The notes under the pieces: model-generated
Told to the model about the DNA's origin: nothing
What the model saw: the letters and a program-made list of their open reading frames with translations, nothing else
The model's database searches: none
Source of the DNA: JBGSWL01 sp041752455
GTDB taxonomy: Bacteria; Pseudomonadota; Alphaproteobacteria; Rhizobiales; Rhizobiaceae
NCBI GenBank assembly: GCA_041752455.1
Contig: JBGSWL010000054.1
Span: 1-52,847, forward strand
Direction: 5' to 3'
DNA length: 52,847 nucleotides
Part shown: positions 1 to 8,949 of the stretch, in pieces
How the letters are laid out: every line of letters starts with the position of its first letter
Numbering within the stretch: position 1 is the first letter of the stretch
Translations under genes and position numbers: made by a program

Positions 1-255
1 GACGATGGCGGCAAGGTCCGCCTCGATCCCCTTGGCGACCAGGCCGTAATCGCCCGCGTGCTGCATGTAGTGGTAGATCTCGGCCGAGCGCAGCATCGCC
101 TTGGTCGGAATGCAGCCCCAGTTGAGGCAGATGCCGCCGAGATGTTCGCGCTCGACGATGGCTGTCTTGAAGCCAAGTTGCGCGGAGCGGATGGCGGTCA
201 CGTAACCGCCGGGGCCGGAGCCGATTATGATGACGTCGTAGTTGGTGTCGGCCAC
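1..255 (-). CDS. lpdA: Dihydrolipoyl dehydrogenase (E3), N-terminal part only
   Basis: This FAD-dependent flavoprotein reoxidises dihydrolipoyl groups of the pyruvate dehydrogenase complex with NAD. Only the first 85 codons are present; the rest lies beyond the left edge. Visible are the dinucleotide-binding GSGPGG motif near residues 11-16 and the redox-active disulfide motif GGICLNWGCIPTKA near residues 39-52, whose two cysteines are both present. I chose the GTG at 253-255 because an AAAGGAGA ribosome-binding site sits 6-7 bases upstream and it gives the usual E3 N-terminus. It lies downstream of pdhA, pdhB and pdhC on the same strand, as in other rhizobial PDH clusters, so it is probably the PDH-dedicated E3. 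The start codon is inferred; the family assignment is firm. Confidence 0.95.
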   Translation of the reverse strand, partial: MADTNYDVIIIGSGPGGYVTAIRSAQLGFKTAIVEREHLGGICLNWGCIPTKAMLRSAEIYHYMQHAGDYGLVAKGIEADLAAIV

Positions 256-300
256 GTTGCCTCTCCTTTGTGGGCGGGGAGGCAACGCGGCCAAAGGCCG

Positions 301-540
301 TCAGGCCACGTTGAGCATCCCGTAGATCTGGTCTTTCAGGACCATGCGCTTCTTGCGCATCGTCTCCATGTTGAAGTCGTCGGTCGGTTCGACATCGGTC
401 TCGGCCCGATGAATGGCCCGGTTGATGTCGTGGTATTCGTCAAACAGCTTTTCGAAGTGCGCATTGCTGGTCTTCAGCGCGTGCATCTTGTCGACGAATT
501 CCGGAAATTCCTCGGACAGTTCGTGCGGTGTGTGGGCCAT
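301..540 (-). CDS. YdcH-like small protein (DUF465 family)
   Basis: This is a 79-residue, charged, mostly helical protein. The pattern of the first half (residues about 10-40, with a LFDEYHDINRAIHRAE-like stretch) and the basic KKRMVLKDQIY segment near residues 63-73 match the YdcH/DUF465 family of small alpha-hairpin proteins. No enzymatic residues are apparent and the biochemical role of the family is unknown. It has no signal peptide or membrane segment and should be cytoplasmic. It sits between the SGNH hydrolase gene and lpdA on the same strand and may be a passenger of the PDH transcript. Confidence 0.8.
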   Translation of the reverse strand: MAHTPHELSEEFPEFVDKMHALKTSNAHFEKLFDEYHDINRAIHRAETDVEPTDDFNMETMRKKRMVLKDQIYGMLNVA

Positions 541-615
541 GAGGTCCTGTCTCCCATTTGTTGTTGACGATGGACCGACCCTGAACCGGGGAACGCTTAT
601 CCTCCTTGATCTGCC

Positions 616-1260
616 TCAACTTTCGGCCATTGCGCGCACGACGGGTGCCAACGCACGGCCGATCTTGGCGGTATTTTCTGCGTCGAGGTGTACGCCGTCG
701 AGCGGTGATGCCTCGGCGATGCGCCCGGCATCGAAGAAGGCTGCCCCCTTTTCGGCGGCCAGTTCCGCATAATGTCCGGCGACGTGGGCGGCTTCCTCGG
801 GCGCGCCCGCAAACATGGCGGCCATTTCGTCGTTCTCGGTCTCGATCACCTTGGGCGGCGCAACGATCAGCGCCTTGGCGCGATGGCCGGTGACAAGCCC
901 TTGCGCGTGGCCATGAACGATCTGCACGAGGCGCCGCATGCCCTGCTTGGCGGCCATGGCGGTTCCCGCAATGTGCGGTTTCAGATCGTTGACGCCAAGC
1001 ATCAGCACCACGATGTCGACCGGTGCCTGCACATAAAGCGCCGACGGCAGCAGACGGACACCGTTGCGGTCGCAGTCTGCAAGATGCTCGTCATAAGCTG
1101 TCGTTCGCCCGCGCATGCCGTCGGCAATGACGCGAAAACCGCTGCCAAGTTCCGCCGCCATCACATCAGGCCAGCGGTGCGCTGCGCCATGGCGAATACC
1201 GGGTTTGCCCGGATCCGAGCCCCAGGTCAGCGAGTCGCCATAGCAGAGGATGGTGGTCAT
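616..1260 (-). CDS. SGNH/GDSL-family hydrolase (esterase-like)
   Basis: This 214-residue protein hydrolyses ester or acyl bonds, judging by family; its natural substrate cannot be told. The nucleophile motif GDSLTWG is at residues 8-14 (Ser10), the GVND block III motif at 89-92, and the DGVH motif at 188-191 supplies the Asp and His of the triad. No signal peptide is visible, so it is probably cytoplasmic. The N-terminus resembles the single-domain arylesterase/acyltransferase type common in rhizobia. It follows the small coiled-coil gene on the minus strand and probably belongs to the PDH operon. The family call is secure; the specificity is not. Confidence 0.88.
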   Translation of the reverse strand: MTTILCYGDSLTWGSDPGKPGIRHGAAHRWPDVMAAELGSGFRVIADGMRGRTTAYDEHLADCDRNGVRLLPSALYVQAPVDIVVLMLGVNDLKPHIAGTAMAAKQGMRRLVQIVHGHAQGLVTGHRAKALIVAPPKVIETENDEMAAMFAGAPEEAAHVAGHYAELAAEKGAAFFDAGRIAEASPLDGVHLDAENTAKIGRALAPVVRAMAES

Positions 1261-1272
1261 GCGCTTCGGTCT

Positions 1273-1503
1273 TCAATCTGAATCGGGCACAAGACCGGCA
1301 TGACGTTCGAGAGCAATTATTCTCTCCTCAAAGTCGCCGGTGATGAACTTGGACATCATGCTGTCCGCAGTAAGCGCATGGCGGAAGTTTTTTTGCGCTG
1401 CTTCAAGCTTATCAAGCCGCTTGTTCACAGACTCAAATCCGTCATGCATTTCGGCACGCATCTGGCGCAGCATCGGAACAATCATGTCTTCGGGTTCGGC
1501 CAT
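1273..1503 (-). CDS. Small coiled-coil protein of unknown function
   Basis: This 76-residue protein has no recognisable catalytic motif. The first half (residues 1-40) is heptad-like and rich in Met, Arg, Glu and Lys, with an FESVNKRLDKLEAAQ stretch predicted to form a coiled coil; a second helix follows (MMSKFITGDFEERIIALE). I place the start at the ATG at 1501-1503, which has a GAAGGAG ribosome-binding site. The open frame continues 9 codons upstream but without such a site. Similar short coiled-coil proteins are common in alphaproteobacteria. It lies between pdhC and the SGNH hydrolase gene. Confidence 0.75.
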   Translation of the reverse strand: MAEPEDMIVPMLRQMRAEMHDGFESVNKRLDKLEAAQKNFRHALTADSMMSKFITGDFEERIIALERHAGLVPDSD

Positions 1504-1566
1504 TGTTGTCTCCTTCGGGCAGACTGGCACTCCAATATGGTGCCGATGCCTGCCGCCGGCAAACCG

Positions 1567-2961
1567 TCATACCAACATGCTCATCGGCTTTTCGATGTAG
1601 TTCTTGAACGCTCCAAGCAATGCGGCACCGAGTGCGCCATCGACACAGCGATGGTCGGTCGACAGCGTCACGGTCATCACGGTGGCAATCGCCAAGGCGC
1701 CATCCTTGACGACCGGGCGCTGTTCTCCGGCGCCGACCGCAAGGATCGTCGCATGAGGCGGATTGACCACAGCGGCAAAGTTGGAAACGCCCATCATGCC
1801 CATGTTGGAGACCGCCGTCGTGCCGCCCTGGTACTCTTCAGGCTTCAGCTTGCGATCCTTGGCTCGCGCGCCAAGGTCCTTCATGGCGTTCGAGATTTCC
1901 GACAGGCTCTTGGTTTCTGCCGACCTGATGATCGGTGTGATCAGCCCACCGGGGATCGACACGGCAACGCCGACATCGGCATGCTTGTGTTTCACCATGG
2001 CCTCGTCCGTCCAGGACACGTTGGCATCGGGCACATCGCGCAGCGACAGGGCCAGCGCCTTGATCACCATGTCGTTGACCGACAGCTTGTAGACCGGCTT
2101 GCCATCCTTCTGCGGGGCGGCATCATTGAGATCGGCGCGCAGCTTCAGGAGGGCGTCGAGCTGGCAATCGACCGATACATAGAAGTGCGGGATGGTCTGC
2201 TTGCTCTCCTGCAGGCGCTTGGCGATTGTCTTGCGCATGCCGTCGTGCTTGACGAGTTCGTAGGAGCCGTCGGCGAAGTTGGCCAGCACCTGTTCCGAGG
2301 TCGGGCCCTTGGCCATGGCGGCCGCTGTGCTTGCGGCCGGTGCAGATGCTGCCGCAGGCTGCGCAGCCTTCAGCGCATCCGATGGCTTGCCACCGCCGAC
2401 CATGGCTGCGTCCACGTCAGCCTTGACGATGCGACCCTTCGGGCCGGATCCTTTGAGCGCCGTGATGTCGAGCCCGGCATTCTTTGCGATGCGGCGGGCG
2501 AGCGGCGAGGCAAAGACCTTGGCGCCATCCTTGACCGGAACCGGACCGGCGGTGCCGCCGTCATTGTGGGCGGCATTCGCCGCAGGTCGCACCTCCCCTC
2601 GCGCTTCGACAGGCTCAGCGTGAGGGGTGGTAACAGCGGCAGCAGCTGGCTTGGCCTCCTGCGATTTGGCAGGAGTAGCGGCTTCCCCGCCGCCCTTGGC
2701 GGCAGCGGCGGTGTCCTCGCCTTCCTCGGCAAGAATGGCGATCACCGCGTTGACCTTGACGCCTTCGGTACCGGCGGGAACCACGATCTTGACAATCGTG
2801 CCCTCATCGACCGCTTCCACTTCCATGGTCGCCTTGTCGGTTTCGATTTCGGCGATGATATCGCCAGCCGAAACGGTGTCGCCTTCCTTCACCAGCCATT
2901 TGGAAAGGTTGCCCTCCTCCATGGTCGGTGACAGCGCGGGCATGGTGATGTTGATCGGCAT
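1567..2961 (-). CDS. pdhC: Pyruvate dehydrogenase E2: dihydrolipoamide acetyltransferase
   Basis: E2 is the core of the PDH complex and transfers acetyl groups from lipoamide to CoA. The 464-residue product has one N-terminal lipoyl domain (about 1-80, lipoylated Lys43 in the TDKATMEVE motif), an Ala/Pro-rich linker, a peripheral subunit-binding domain (about 145-180, with SPLARRIAKNAGL), a second Ala-rich linker, and a C-terminal catalytic domain ending in the active-site motif DHRCVDG. The frame is open far upstream into pdhB, but the ATG at 2959-2961 gives the conserved lipoyl-domain start and lies 11 bases after pdhB. Odd feature: residues 111-124 of the first linker are encoded by a DNA palindrome that looks like an inserted repeat. 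Confidence 0.97.
   Translation of the reverse strand: MPINITMPALSPTMEEGNLSKWLVKEGDTVSAGDIIAEIETDKATMEVEAVDEGTIVKIVVPAGTEGVKVNAVIAILAEEGEDTAAAAKGGGEAATPAKSQEAKPAAAAVTTPHAEPVEARGEVRPAANAAHNDGGTAGPVPVKDGAKVFASPLARRIAKNAGLDITALKGSGPKGRIVKADVDAAMVGGGKPSDALKAAQPAAASAPAASTAAAMAKGPTSEQVLANFADGSYELVKHDGMRKTIAKRLQESKQTIPHFYVSVDCQLDALLKLRADLNDAAPQKDGKPVYKLSVNDMVIKALALSLRDVPDANVSWTDEAMVKHKHADVGVAVSIPGGLITPIIRSAETKSLSEISNAMKDLGARAKDRKLKPEEYQGGTTAVSNMGMMGVSNFAAVVNPPHATILAVGAGEQRPVVKDGALAIATVMTVTLSTDHRCVDGALGAALLGAFKNYIEKPMSMLV
2595..2627. repeat. Palindromic element inside pdhC
   Basis: Two 11-base arms (2595-2605 and 2617-2627) pair with a single G-T wobble around an 11-base loop. The element lies in frame within the flexible linker of pdhC and is translated on the minus strand as part of TTPHAEPVEARGEV. 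It resembles a short REP-like palindrome inserted into a coding region; I see no second copy in this window. Confidence 0.6.
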
Positions 2962-2972
2962 GGCTTTTCCCC

Positions 2973-4361
<1,389 letters not shown>

Positions 4362-4371
4362 CAGGGCCCCC

Positions 4372-5415
4372 TCACGCGTCCAGAAGAATGTCGGTGTACA
4401 GTTCGGAGACGTCCGGCTCCGGATCGGCAAGCGCGAAATCGGCCGCATCGGCGACGATCGCCTTGACCTCCTTGTCGATCACCTTGAGATCGTCCTCGCT
4501 TGCCATGCCGCTGTCGAGAAGCCGCATCCGCACCTGCTCGATCGGGTCATGGTCGGAGCGCATCTTTTGCACTTCGTCCTTGGAACGGTACTTTGCCGGA
4601 TCGGACATCGAATGACCGCGGTAGCGATAGGTCATCATTTCCATGATGATCGGGCCCTCGCCGGAGCGCGCATGTTCGAGTGCAACGTCGGCAGCAGCCT
4701 TCACGGCGCGCACGTCCATCCCGTCGACCTGGAAGCCTGGGATCTTGAACGACAGGCCGCGGTGCGAAAAGTCGGTCTCGGCGGAAGCCCGGCTGACCGA
4801 TGTGCCCATGGCATAACGATTGTTTTCAATCACGTAGACGACAGGCAGCTTCCAGAGCGCCGCCATGTTGAAGCTCTCGTAGACCTGCCCCTGGTTGGCT
4901 GCGCCATCACCGAAATAGGCGCAGGCAACATTGCCGTTGTCGCGATACTTGTTGGCAAAGGCGATACCTGTGCCGAGCGAGACCTGCGCCCCGACGATGC
5001 CGTGGCCGCCATAGAAGTGCTTCTCCTTGGAGAACATGTGCATGGAGCCGCCCTTGCCGCGCGAGTAGCCACCGCGCCGGCCGGTCAGTTCCGCCATCAC
5101 GCCACTGCTTTCCATGCCGGTTGCCAGCATGTGGCCGTGGTCGCGGTAGCCGGTGATCACCTGATCGCCTTCGATCATCGCCATCTGCATGCCGGTGACG
5201 ACGGCTTCCTGGCCGATATAGAGGTGACAGAAACCGCCTATATGGCCCATGCCGTAGAGCTGGCCGGCCTTTTCTTCGAACCGGCGGATGAGCAGCATGT
5301 CGCGGTAGGCCTTCAGCTCTTCCGCCTTCGAAAACTCTGCCGGGGGTGGTGCGGAGATGGCACCTTTTGTGGCGCCAGCCTTCTTGGCCGGGACCTTGCG
5401 AACGCGTGTCGCCAT
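4372..5415 (-). CDS. pdhA: Pyruvate dehydrogenase E1 component, alpha subunit
   Basis: With PdhB this subunit binds thiamine diphosphate and decarboxylates pyruvate. The 347-residue product shows the ThDP motif beginning GDG at residues 169-171 and ending in Asn-Asn at 198-199, and the active-site loop YRYRGHSMSDP that interacts with substrate and E2. A basic Ala/Lys-rich N-terminal tail (residues 1-25) precedes the dehydrogenase domain, as is common in rhizobia. The start at 5413-5415 has a GGGAAGAG ribosome-binding site. It is the first gene of pdhA-pdhB-pdhC. The 163-base gap upstream holds a near-perfect palindrome that may be an operator. Confidence 0.98.
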   Translation of the reverse strand: MATRVRKVPAKKAGATKGAISAPPPAEFSKAEELKAYRDMLLIRRFEEKAGQLYGMGHIGGFCHLYIGQEAVVTGMQMAMIEGDQVITGYRDHGHMLATGMESSGVMAELTGRRGGYSRGKGGSMHMFSKEKHFYGGHGIVGAQVSLGTGIAFANKYRDNGNVACAYFGDGAANQGQVYESFNMAALWKLPVVYVIENNRYAMGTSVSRASAETDFSHRGLSFKIPGFQVDGMDVRAVKAAADVALEHARSGEGPIIMEMMTYRYRGHSMSDPAKYRSKDEVQKMRSDHDPIEQVRMRLLDSGMASEDDLKVIDKEVKAIVADAADFALADPEPDVSELYTDILLDA

Positions 5416-5538
5416 GATGTCTCTTCCCTGTCAAAACTGTTCTTGTTTTGCTTCACTTTAGCCAAGTGCGACAGGGTAGCAAGGCGCAAATTTGCATGGT
5501 CGGGTTGCCGCGAAGTCTCGAACAACGCATCTAAATCG

Positions 5539-5567
5539 ATCAGTTAACTTGACATCGGTTAATTGAT
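5539..5567. promoter_or_regulatory. Inverted repeat upstream of pdhA, possible operator
   Basis: Ten-base arms (5539-5548 and 5558-5567) of the form ATCAGTTAAC / GTTAATTGAT match at 9 of 10 pairs around a 9-base spacer. The half-site centres are 19 bases apart, suiting a dimeric regulator on one face of the helix. It is in the pdhA–ftsB-like gap. The binding protein is unknown; the spacing between TTAA half-sites is 11, so it is not a standard full CtrA site. Confidence 0.45.
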
Positions 5568-5578
5568 GCGGGGCAGCA

Positions 5579-5896
5579 TCATTGTGTGTCGTGCAGCACG
5601 ACGATTTCCGTAGGTGCCGTCAGGGCGAGACGCCGGCGCACCTGTTCATCGATCATGTCGCGTTGCAGCGAGCCGTCGCGCAGCGCTGCAGTGCGGCGTT
5701 CCAGATGGGAGCGCACGTTCTCGACCGCCGCGAGTTCGACAGCCAGGGTTTCGATGCGATCACGGTAGACTTTATGCGACGCAAGACCCAGCGAACCATG
5801 CAGCGCATGGAAAAGGAAATAGCCCGACGCCACCAGCACGAAGGCTGGAATGGCGAGATGCCGGTAGGATGATTTGCGATACTGGCGCGTCCACAT
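5579..5896 (-). CDS. FtsB/DivIC-like septum formation initiator protein
   Basis: This 105-residue bitopic membrane protein belongs to the FtsB/DivIC family, which joins FtsL and FtsQ in the divisome and stabilises septal peptidoglycan synthesis. After a short basic N-terminus, a single hydrophobic segment spans roughly residues 13-32 (LAIPAFVLVASGYFLFHALH), followed by a coiled-coil region (about 43-90) rich in Glu, Arg and Leu and placed in the periplasm. Its position between eno and pdhA is the standard one in alphaproteobacteria. Sequence conservation in this family is low, so the assignment rests on topology, length and synteny. Confidence 0.88.
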   Translation of the reverse strand: MWTRQYRKSSYRHLAIPAFVLVASGYFLFHALHGSLGLASHKVYRDRIETLAVELAAVENVRSHLERRTAALRDGSLQRDMIDEQVRRRLALTAPTEIVVLHDTQ

Positions 5897-5965
5897 GACC
5901 CGAAACCAAACGATGTTGCGCTGGTTCGAGATTAGGTGCTTGTGGTTAAGGTCCCGCTAACGGCA

Positions 5966-5995
5966 AAGCCCCGCGCCGTGAAATGCGCGGGGCTT
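5966..5995 (-). terminator. Probable intrinsic terminator after eno
   Basis: An 11-base perfect stem (5966-5976 with 5985-5995) and an 8-base loop lie 24 bases past the enolase stop codon. On the minus strand the hairpin is followed by only a short TTT run, so termination may be incomplete and allow readthrough into the ftsB-like gene. Confidence 0.6.
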
Positions 5996-6019
5996 GATAG
6001 TGGTCAAATCCGGAAGAGA

Positions 6020-7297
6020 TCAGCGGTTGCGCAGCACCGAGCGCCCGGCATAACGGGCCTGATTGCCGAGCTGTTCCTCGATGCGGATCAGCTGATTGTA
6101 TTTCGCCATGCGATCGGACCGTGCCAGAGAGCCGGTCTTGATCTGCCCGCAATTGGTGGCGACCGCGAGATCGGCAATCGTCGAGTCTTCGGTTTCGCCG
6201 GAGCGATGCGACATCACGGCGGTGTAGGCGGCGCGGTGGGCCATGTCGACGGCTTCCAGCGTCTCGGTCAGCGTTCCGATCTGGTTCACCTTGACGAGGA
6301 TCGAATTGGCGATGCCTTCTTCGATGCCGCGCGACAGGCGGTTCGTGTTGGTGACGAACAGATCGTCACCGACCAACTGGCAGGTGTCGCCGAGAAGCTC
6401 GGTGAGCGCAGCCCAACCGTCCCAATCGTCTTCATGCATGCCGTCTTCGATCGAGTAGATCGGGTAGTTGTCGGCAAGGCTTTTCAGGTAGCGCGCCTGC
6501 GTCTTGGAATCGCGCGTCTTCTTCTCGCCTTCGTAGACATAGGCACCATCCTTGTAGAATTCCGAGGCGGCGCAATCGAGCGCGATAAACATGTCGTCGC
6601 CCGGTGTGTAGCCGGCATCGACAATCGCCTCCATGATGAAATCAAGGGCCGCCTTGGCGCTCTTCAGGTTCGGCGCAAAGCCGCCCTCGTCGCCAACGCC
6701 GGTGTTGTGGCCGGCCTTGGAGAGCTTCTTTTTCAGCACGTGGAAGGTCTCGGATCCCATCCGGACCGCTTCGGCAATCGAATCGGCGCCGACCGGAACG
6801 ATCATGAACTCCTGGAAGTCGATCGGGTTGTCCGCATGGGCGCCACCGTTGATGATGTTCATCATCGGCACCGGAAGAACGCGAGCGCCGACGCCGCCGA
6901 CATAGCGGTACAGCGGCAGATCGACGGCAATCGCCGCAGCTTTTGCAACGGCCAGCGAAACGCCGAGGATCGCGTTGGCGCCAAGTTTGGCCTTGTTCGG
7001 CGTGCCGTCGAGTTCGATCATCATCTCGTCGATCTTGGCCTGCTCGGTAGCGTCCATGCCCGCGAGCGCATCAAAGATCACCCCGTTGACCGCATCGACG
7101 GCCTTGCCGACACCCTTGCCATGATAGCGATCGCCGCCATCGCGCAGTTCGACCGCTTCATGCGCGCCAGTGGACGCCCCGGATGGAACGGCGGCGCGTC
7201 CAACCGCACCACTTTCCAGGATCACATCCACTTCCACAGTCGGATTGCCGCGGCTGTCGAAGATCTGGCGGCCGATGATGTCGATGATTGCAGTCAT
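6020..7297 (-). CDS. eno: Enolase (phosphopyruvate hydratase)
   Basis: Enolase converts 2-phosphoglycerate to phosphoenolpyruvate in glycolysis and gluconeogenesis; it is a cytosolic Mg-dependent homodimer and in many proteobacteria also part of the RNA degradosome. The 425-residue product has the usual length, the N-terminal IGRQIFDSRGNPTVEVD motif and the enolase signature ILVKVNQIGTLTE followed by SHRSGETEDSTIADLAV near residues 365-385. I chose the ATG at 7295-7297 with an AAAGGGA ribosome-binding site; 56 further open codons upstream are non-conserved. It diverges from the P-loop gene pair at 7486 and is followed by a hairpin terminator and the ftsB-like gene. Confidence 0.98.
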   Translation of the reverse strand: MTAIIDIIGRQIFDSRGNPTVEVDVILESGAVGRAAVPSGASTGAHEAVELRDGGDRYHGKGVGKAVDAVNGVIFDALAGMDATEQAKIDEMMIELDGTPNKAKLGANAILGVSLAVAKAAAIAVDLPLYRYVGGVGARVLPVPMMNIINGGAHADNPIDFQEFMIVPVGADSIAEAVRMGSETFHVLKKKLSKAGHNTGVGDEGGFAPNLKSAKAALDFIMEAIVDAGYTPGDDMFIALDCAASEFYKDGAYVYEGEKKTRDSKTQARYLKSLADNYPIYSIEDGMHEDDWDGWAALTELLGDTCQLVGDDLFVTNTNRLSRGIEEGIANSILVKVNQIGTLTETLEAVDMAHRAAYTAVMSHRSGETEDSTIADLAVATNCGQIKTGSLARSDRMAKYNQLIRIEEQLGNQARYAGRSVLRNR

Positions 7298-7485
7298 GGT
7301 GATTGTCCCTTTGTCGTATGGATTTTTGTCTCCATACAGCGCCTTTTGAACCAACGGTATGACTTGCGGCACTTTTTTGCTGCCCATTCGCGATATTTCA
7401 TCAACAGCCATTCGCAAATCGTCGCGCCAGTGACATAAAACGCACCTAGCGCAACACAGCAGCACAAAGACAAAAGGAACGCGTG

Positions 7486-8220
7486 ATGAAGCCGACTTTG
7501 ATCATGGTGGGTGCCGACAAGGGCGGCGTTGGAAAGACAACCGTCAGCCGGGCCCTGCTCGACTATCTTGCACGCAAGAACATCGTTACGCGCGCTTTCG
7601 ACACGGAAAATCCGCGTGGCACGCTGGCACGGTTTCATCCCGCAACGACCCAGATCGTCGATCTCGACAATGTTGCCGACCAGATCCGCATTCTCGACAC
7701 GCTGCACAGCGACAGCGCCAAGGTGACGGTCATGGACTTCAAGGCCGGCAACCTGTCTGCGGCCATGGACCTGTTCACGCGTATCGGCGTGTTCGATGCC
7801 GCGCGCGCCGGCGAATTCAACCTGGCGCTGGTGCATGTGGTTGGCCCATCGGTCGCATCGCTTGATGAAATCGGCGAAGTTGCGCCCTACACCAACGCGA
7901 TGGACTACATCGTCGCACGCAATTTCATCAACGAAACCAACTTCTTCGAGTGGGATGACAAGACCTTCAAGAAGTATTTCGCCAAGCTGCCGAACGCCAA
8001 GGAAATTGACGTTCCCAAGTTGAACGAGATGGCCTACGAGCAGGTCGATTTGGCAGGCGTGACGTTTTCCGATTTCACCGCCAACCGTAACGCCAAGGGC
8101 GACGATGGCGGTTTCTCGTTCGTCCTGCGCGGTTATGTGCGCAAATGGCTCGCCGATATCGATGCCGAACTGGAAAAGACCGACCTGGTGCGGTCGCTGG
8201 TCTCACCTACCGAGAAGTAA
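7486..8220 (+). CDS. ParA/MinD-like P-loop ATPase, orphan
   Basis: This 244-residue protein has a deviant Walker A motif, DKGGVGKTT, at residues 11-19, with the signature lysine of the ParA/MinD family (Lys12), a Walker A'-like DTENPRG segment near residue 46, and a Walker-B-like VMDFKAG near 83. The fold should be an ATP-dependent dimeric switch as in ParA, MinD or MipZ. There is no neighbouring parB, minE or membrane-targeting helix, so the cargo or partner is unknown. I prefer the ATG at 7486, 8 bases after an AAAAGGA ribosome-binding site, over the GTG just before it. A paralogous gene follows after 27 bases, so the two are almost certainly cotranscribed. Family firm, role unknown. Confidence 0.85.
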   Translation: MKPTLIMVGADKGGVGKTTVSRALLDYLARKNIVTRAFDTENPRGTLARFHPATTQIVDLDNVADQIRILDTLHSDSAKVTVMDFKAGNLSAAMDLFTRIGVFDAARAGEFNLALVHVVGPSVASLDEIGEVAPYTNAMDYIVARNFINETNFFEWDDKTFKKYFAKLPNAKEIDVPKLNEMAYEQVDLAGVTFSDFTANRNAKGDDGGFSFVLRGYVRKWLADIDAELEKTDLVRSLVSPTEK

Positions 8221-8247
8221 GGTCGCAGGCTGACAAGGGGCGCGCGC

Positions 8248-8949
8248 ATGGATGGTTCGCGCCTTGATATCGTCTGTTCCGCCGGAAGCCGCGCCGGCAA
8301 GACCACCTTTGCGCGGTTCCTGGCCGACTTTTCGCTTCTGGCCGATTCGGCTGAACCGCCACGGCTGTTCGACACGGCGGTTCCCGATGGTGATCTGGAG
8401 CGGCGCTACCCGACCGATTGCGAACTCCTCGACATTCGCAAGACGCAGGCGCAACTCAGGATGCTCGATCCGCTGGTCGATCCGACGATAACGCAGCGAC
8501 ATCACATCATCGATCTCGCCGACGGGGCCCGCGACCGGTTTGTCTCGATTGCCGAAACGACCGCCTTTGATGCCGAAGCGGCAGACTGGGGAACGCGCAT
8601 CTTCATCTGGCACTTGATGGAGCCCGATGCCGCATCATTGCGCTCGTTGCAGCGATTTCGCGCAGTGTTTCCAAGCGCTCACCTGATCGCTGTGCGCGGC
8701 CCGGCGATGCAAGAGGCAGCGCGGCTGGCGTGGTCGCGGATCGACCTTGAGGATGTGCCGGTGCAAACGCAGGTGAACGTACCATTCTTTACGCGTGGTA
8801 CAGCCAATACGATCCACGACGCCGGATTTTCATTTGCCGACTTCATATCGGACAGCGGACGTGCGGTACATCCGGTGATCCGCGACGAGTTGATGGGTGC
8901 ATTGTCTGCCCTGCGCGATGAGATCGTGGCCGTCGTCAGTATCCCTTGA
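8248..8949 (+). CDS. Degenerate ParA-like P-loop protein, paralogue of the preceding gene
   Basis: This 233-residue protein aligns with the preceding gene product over the N-terminal half: both have FDT-x-x-P-x-G near residue 43, then L-x-R, and a block ending QIRILD or QLRMLD. Its P-loop, AGSRAGKTT (near residues 12-20), keeps GKTT but lacks the signature lysine and the first glycine, so it may bind nucleotide without the ParA-type trans-activation. No membrane segment or signal peptide is seen. The stop codon lies inside the 3' end of kdsA on the other strand (14-base convergent overlap). I cannot assign a function; it may act as a heterodimer partner of its neighbour. Confidence 0.75.
   Translation: MDGSRLDIVCSAGSRAGKTTFARFLADFSLLADSAEPPRLFDTAVPDGDLERRYPTDCELLDIRKTQAQLRMLDPLVDPTITQRHHIIDLADGARDRFVSIAETTAFDAEAADWGTRIFIWHLMEPDAASLRSLQRFRAVFPSAHLIAVRGPAMQEAARLAWSRIDLEDVPVQTQVNVPFFTRGTANTIHDAGFSFADFISDSGRAVHPVIRDELMGALSALRDEIVAVVSIP

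Noticed and set aside
1300..2931. 543-codon plus-strand frame antisense to pdhC
   Set aside because: Shadow frame; no ribosome-binding site, no recognisable domain, and it covers a certain gene on the other strand.
5544..5562. CtrA binding site upstream of pdhA
   Set aside because: The two TTAA half-sites are 11 bases apart, not 7, so the full CtrA consensus is not met.
8248..8949. Calling the second P-loop gene a pseudogene
   Set aside because: The frame is full length, has normal codon use and a ribosome-binding site; only the Walker A is altered, so divergence is more likely than decay.
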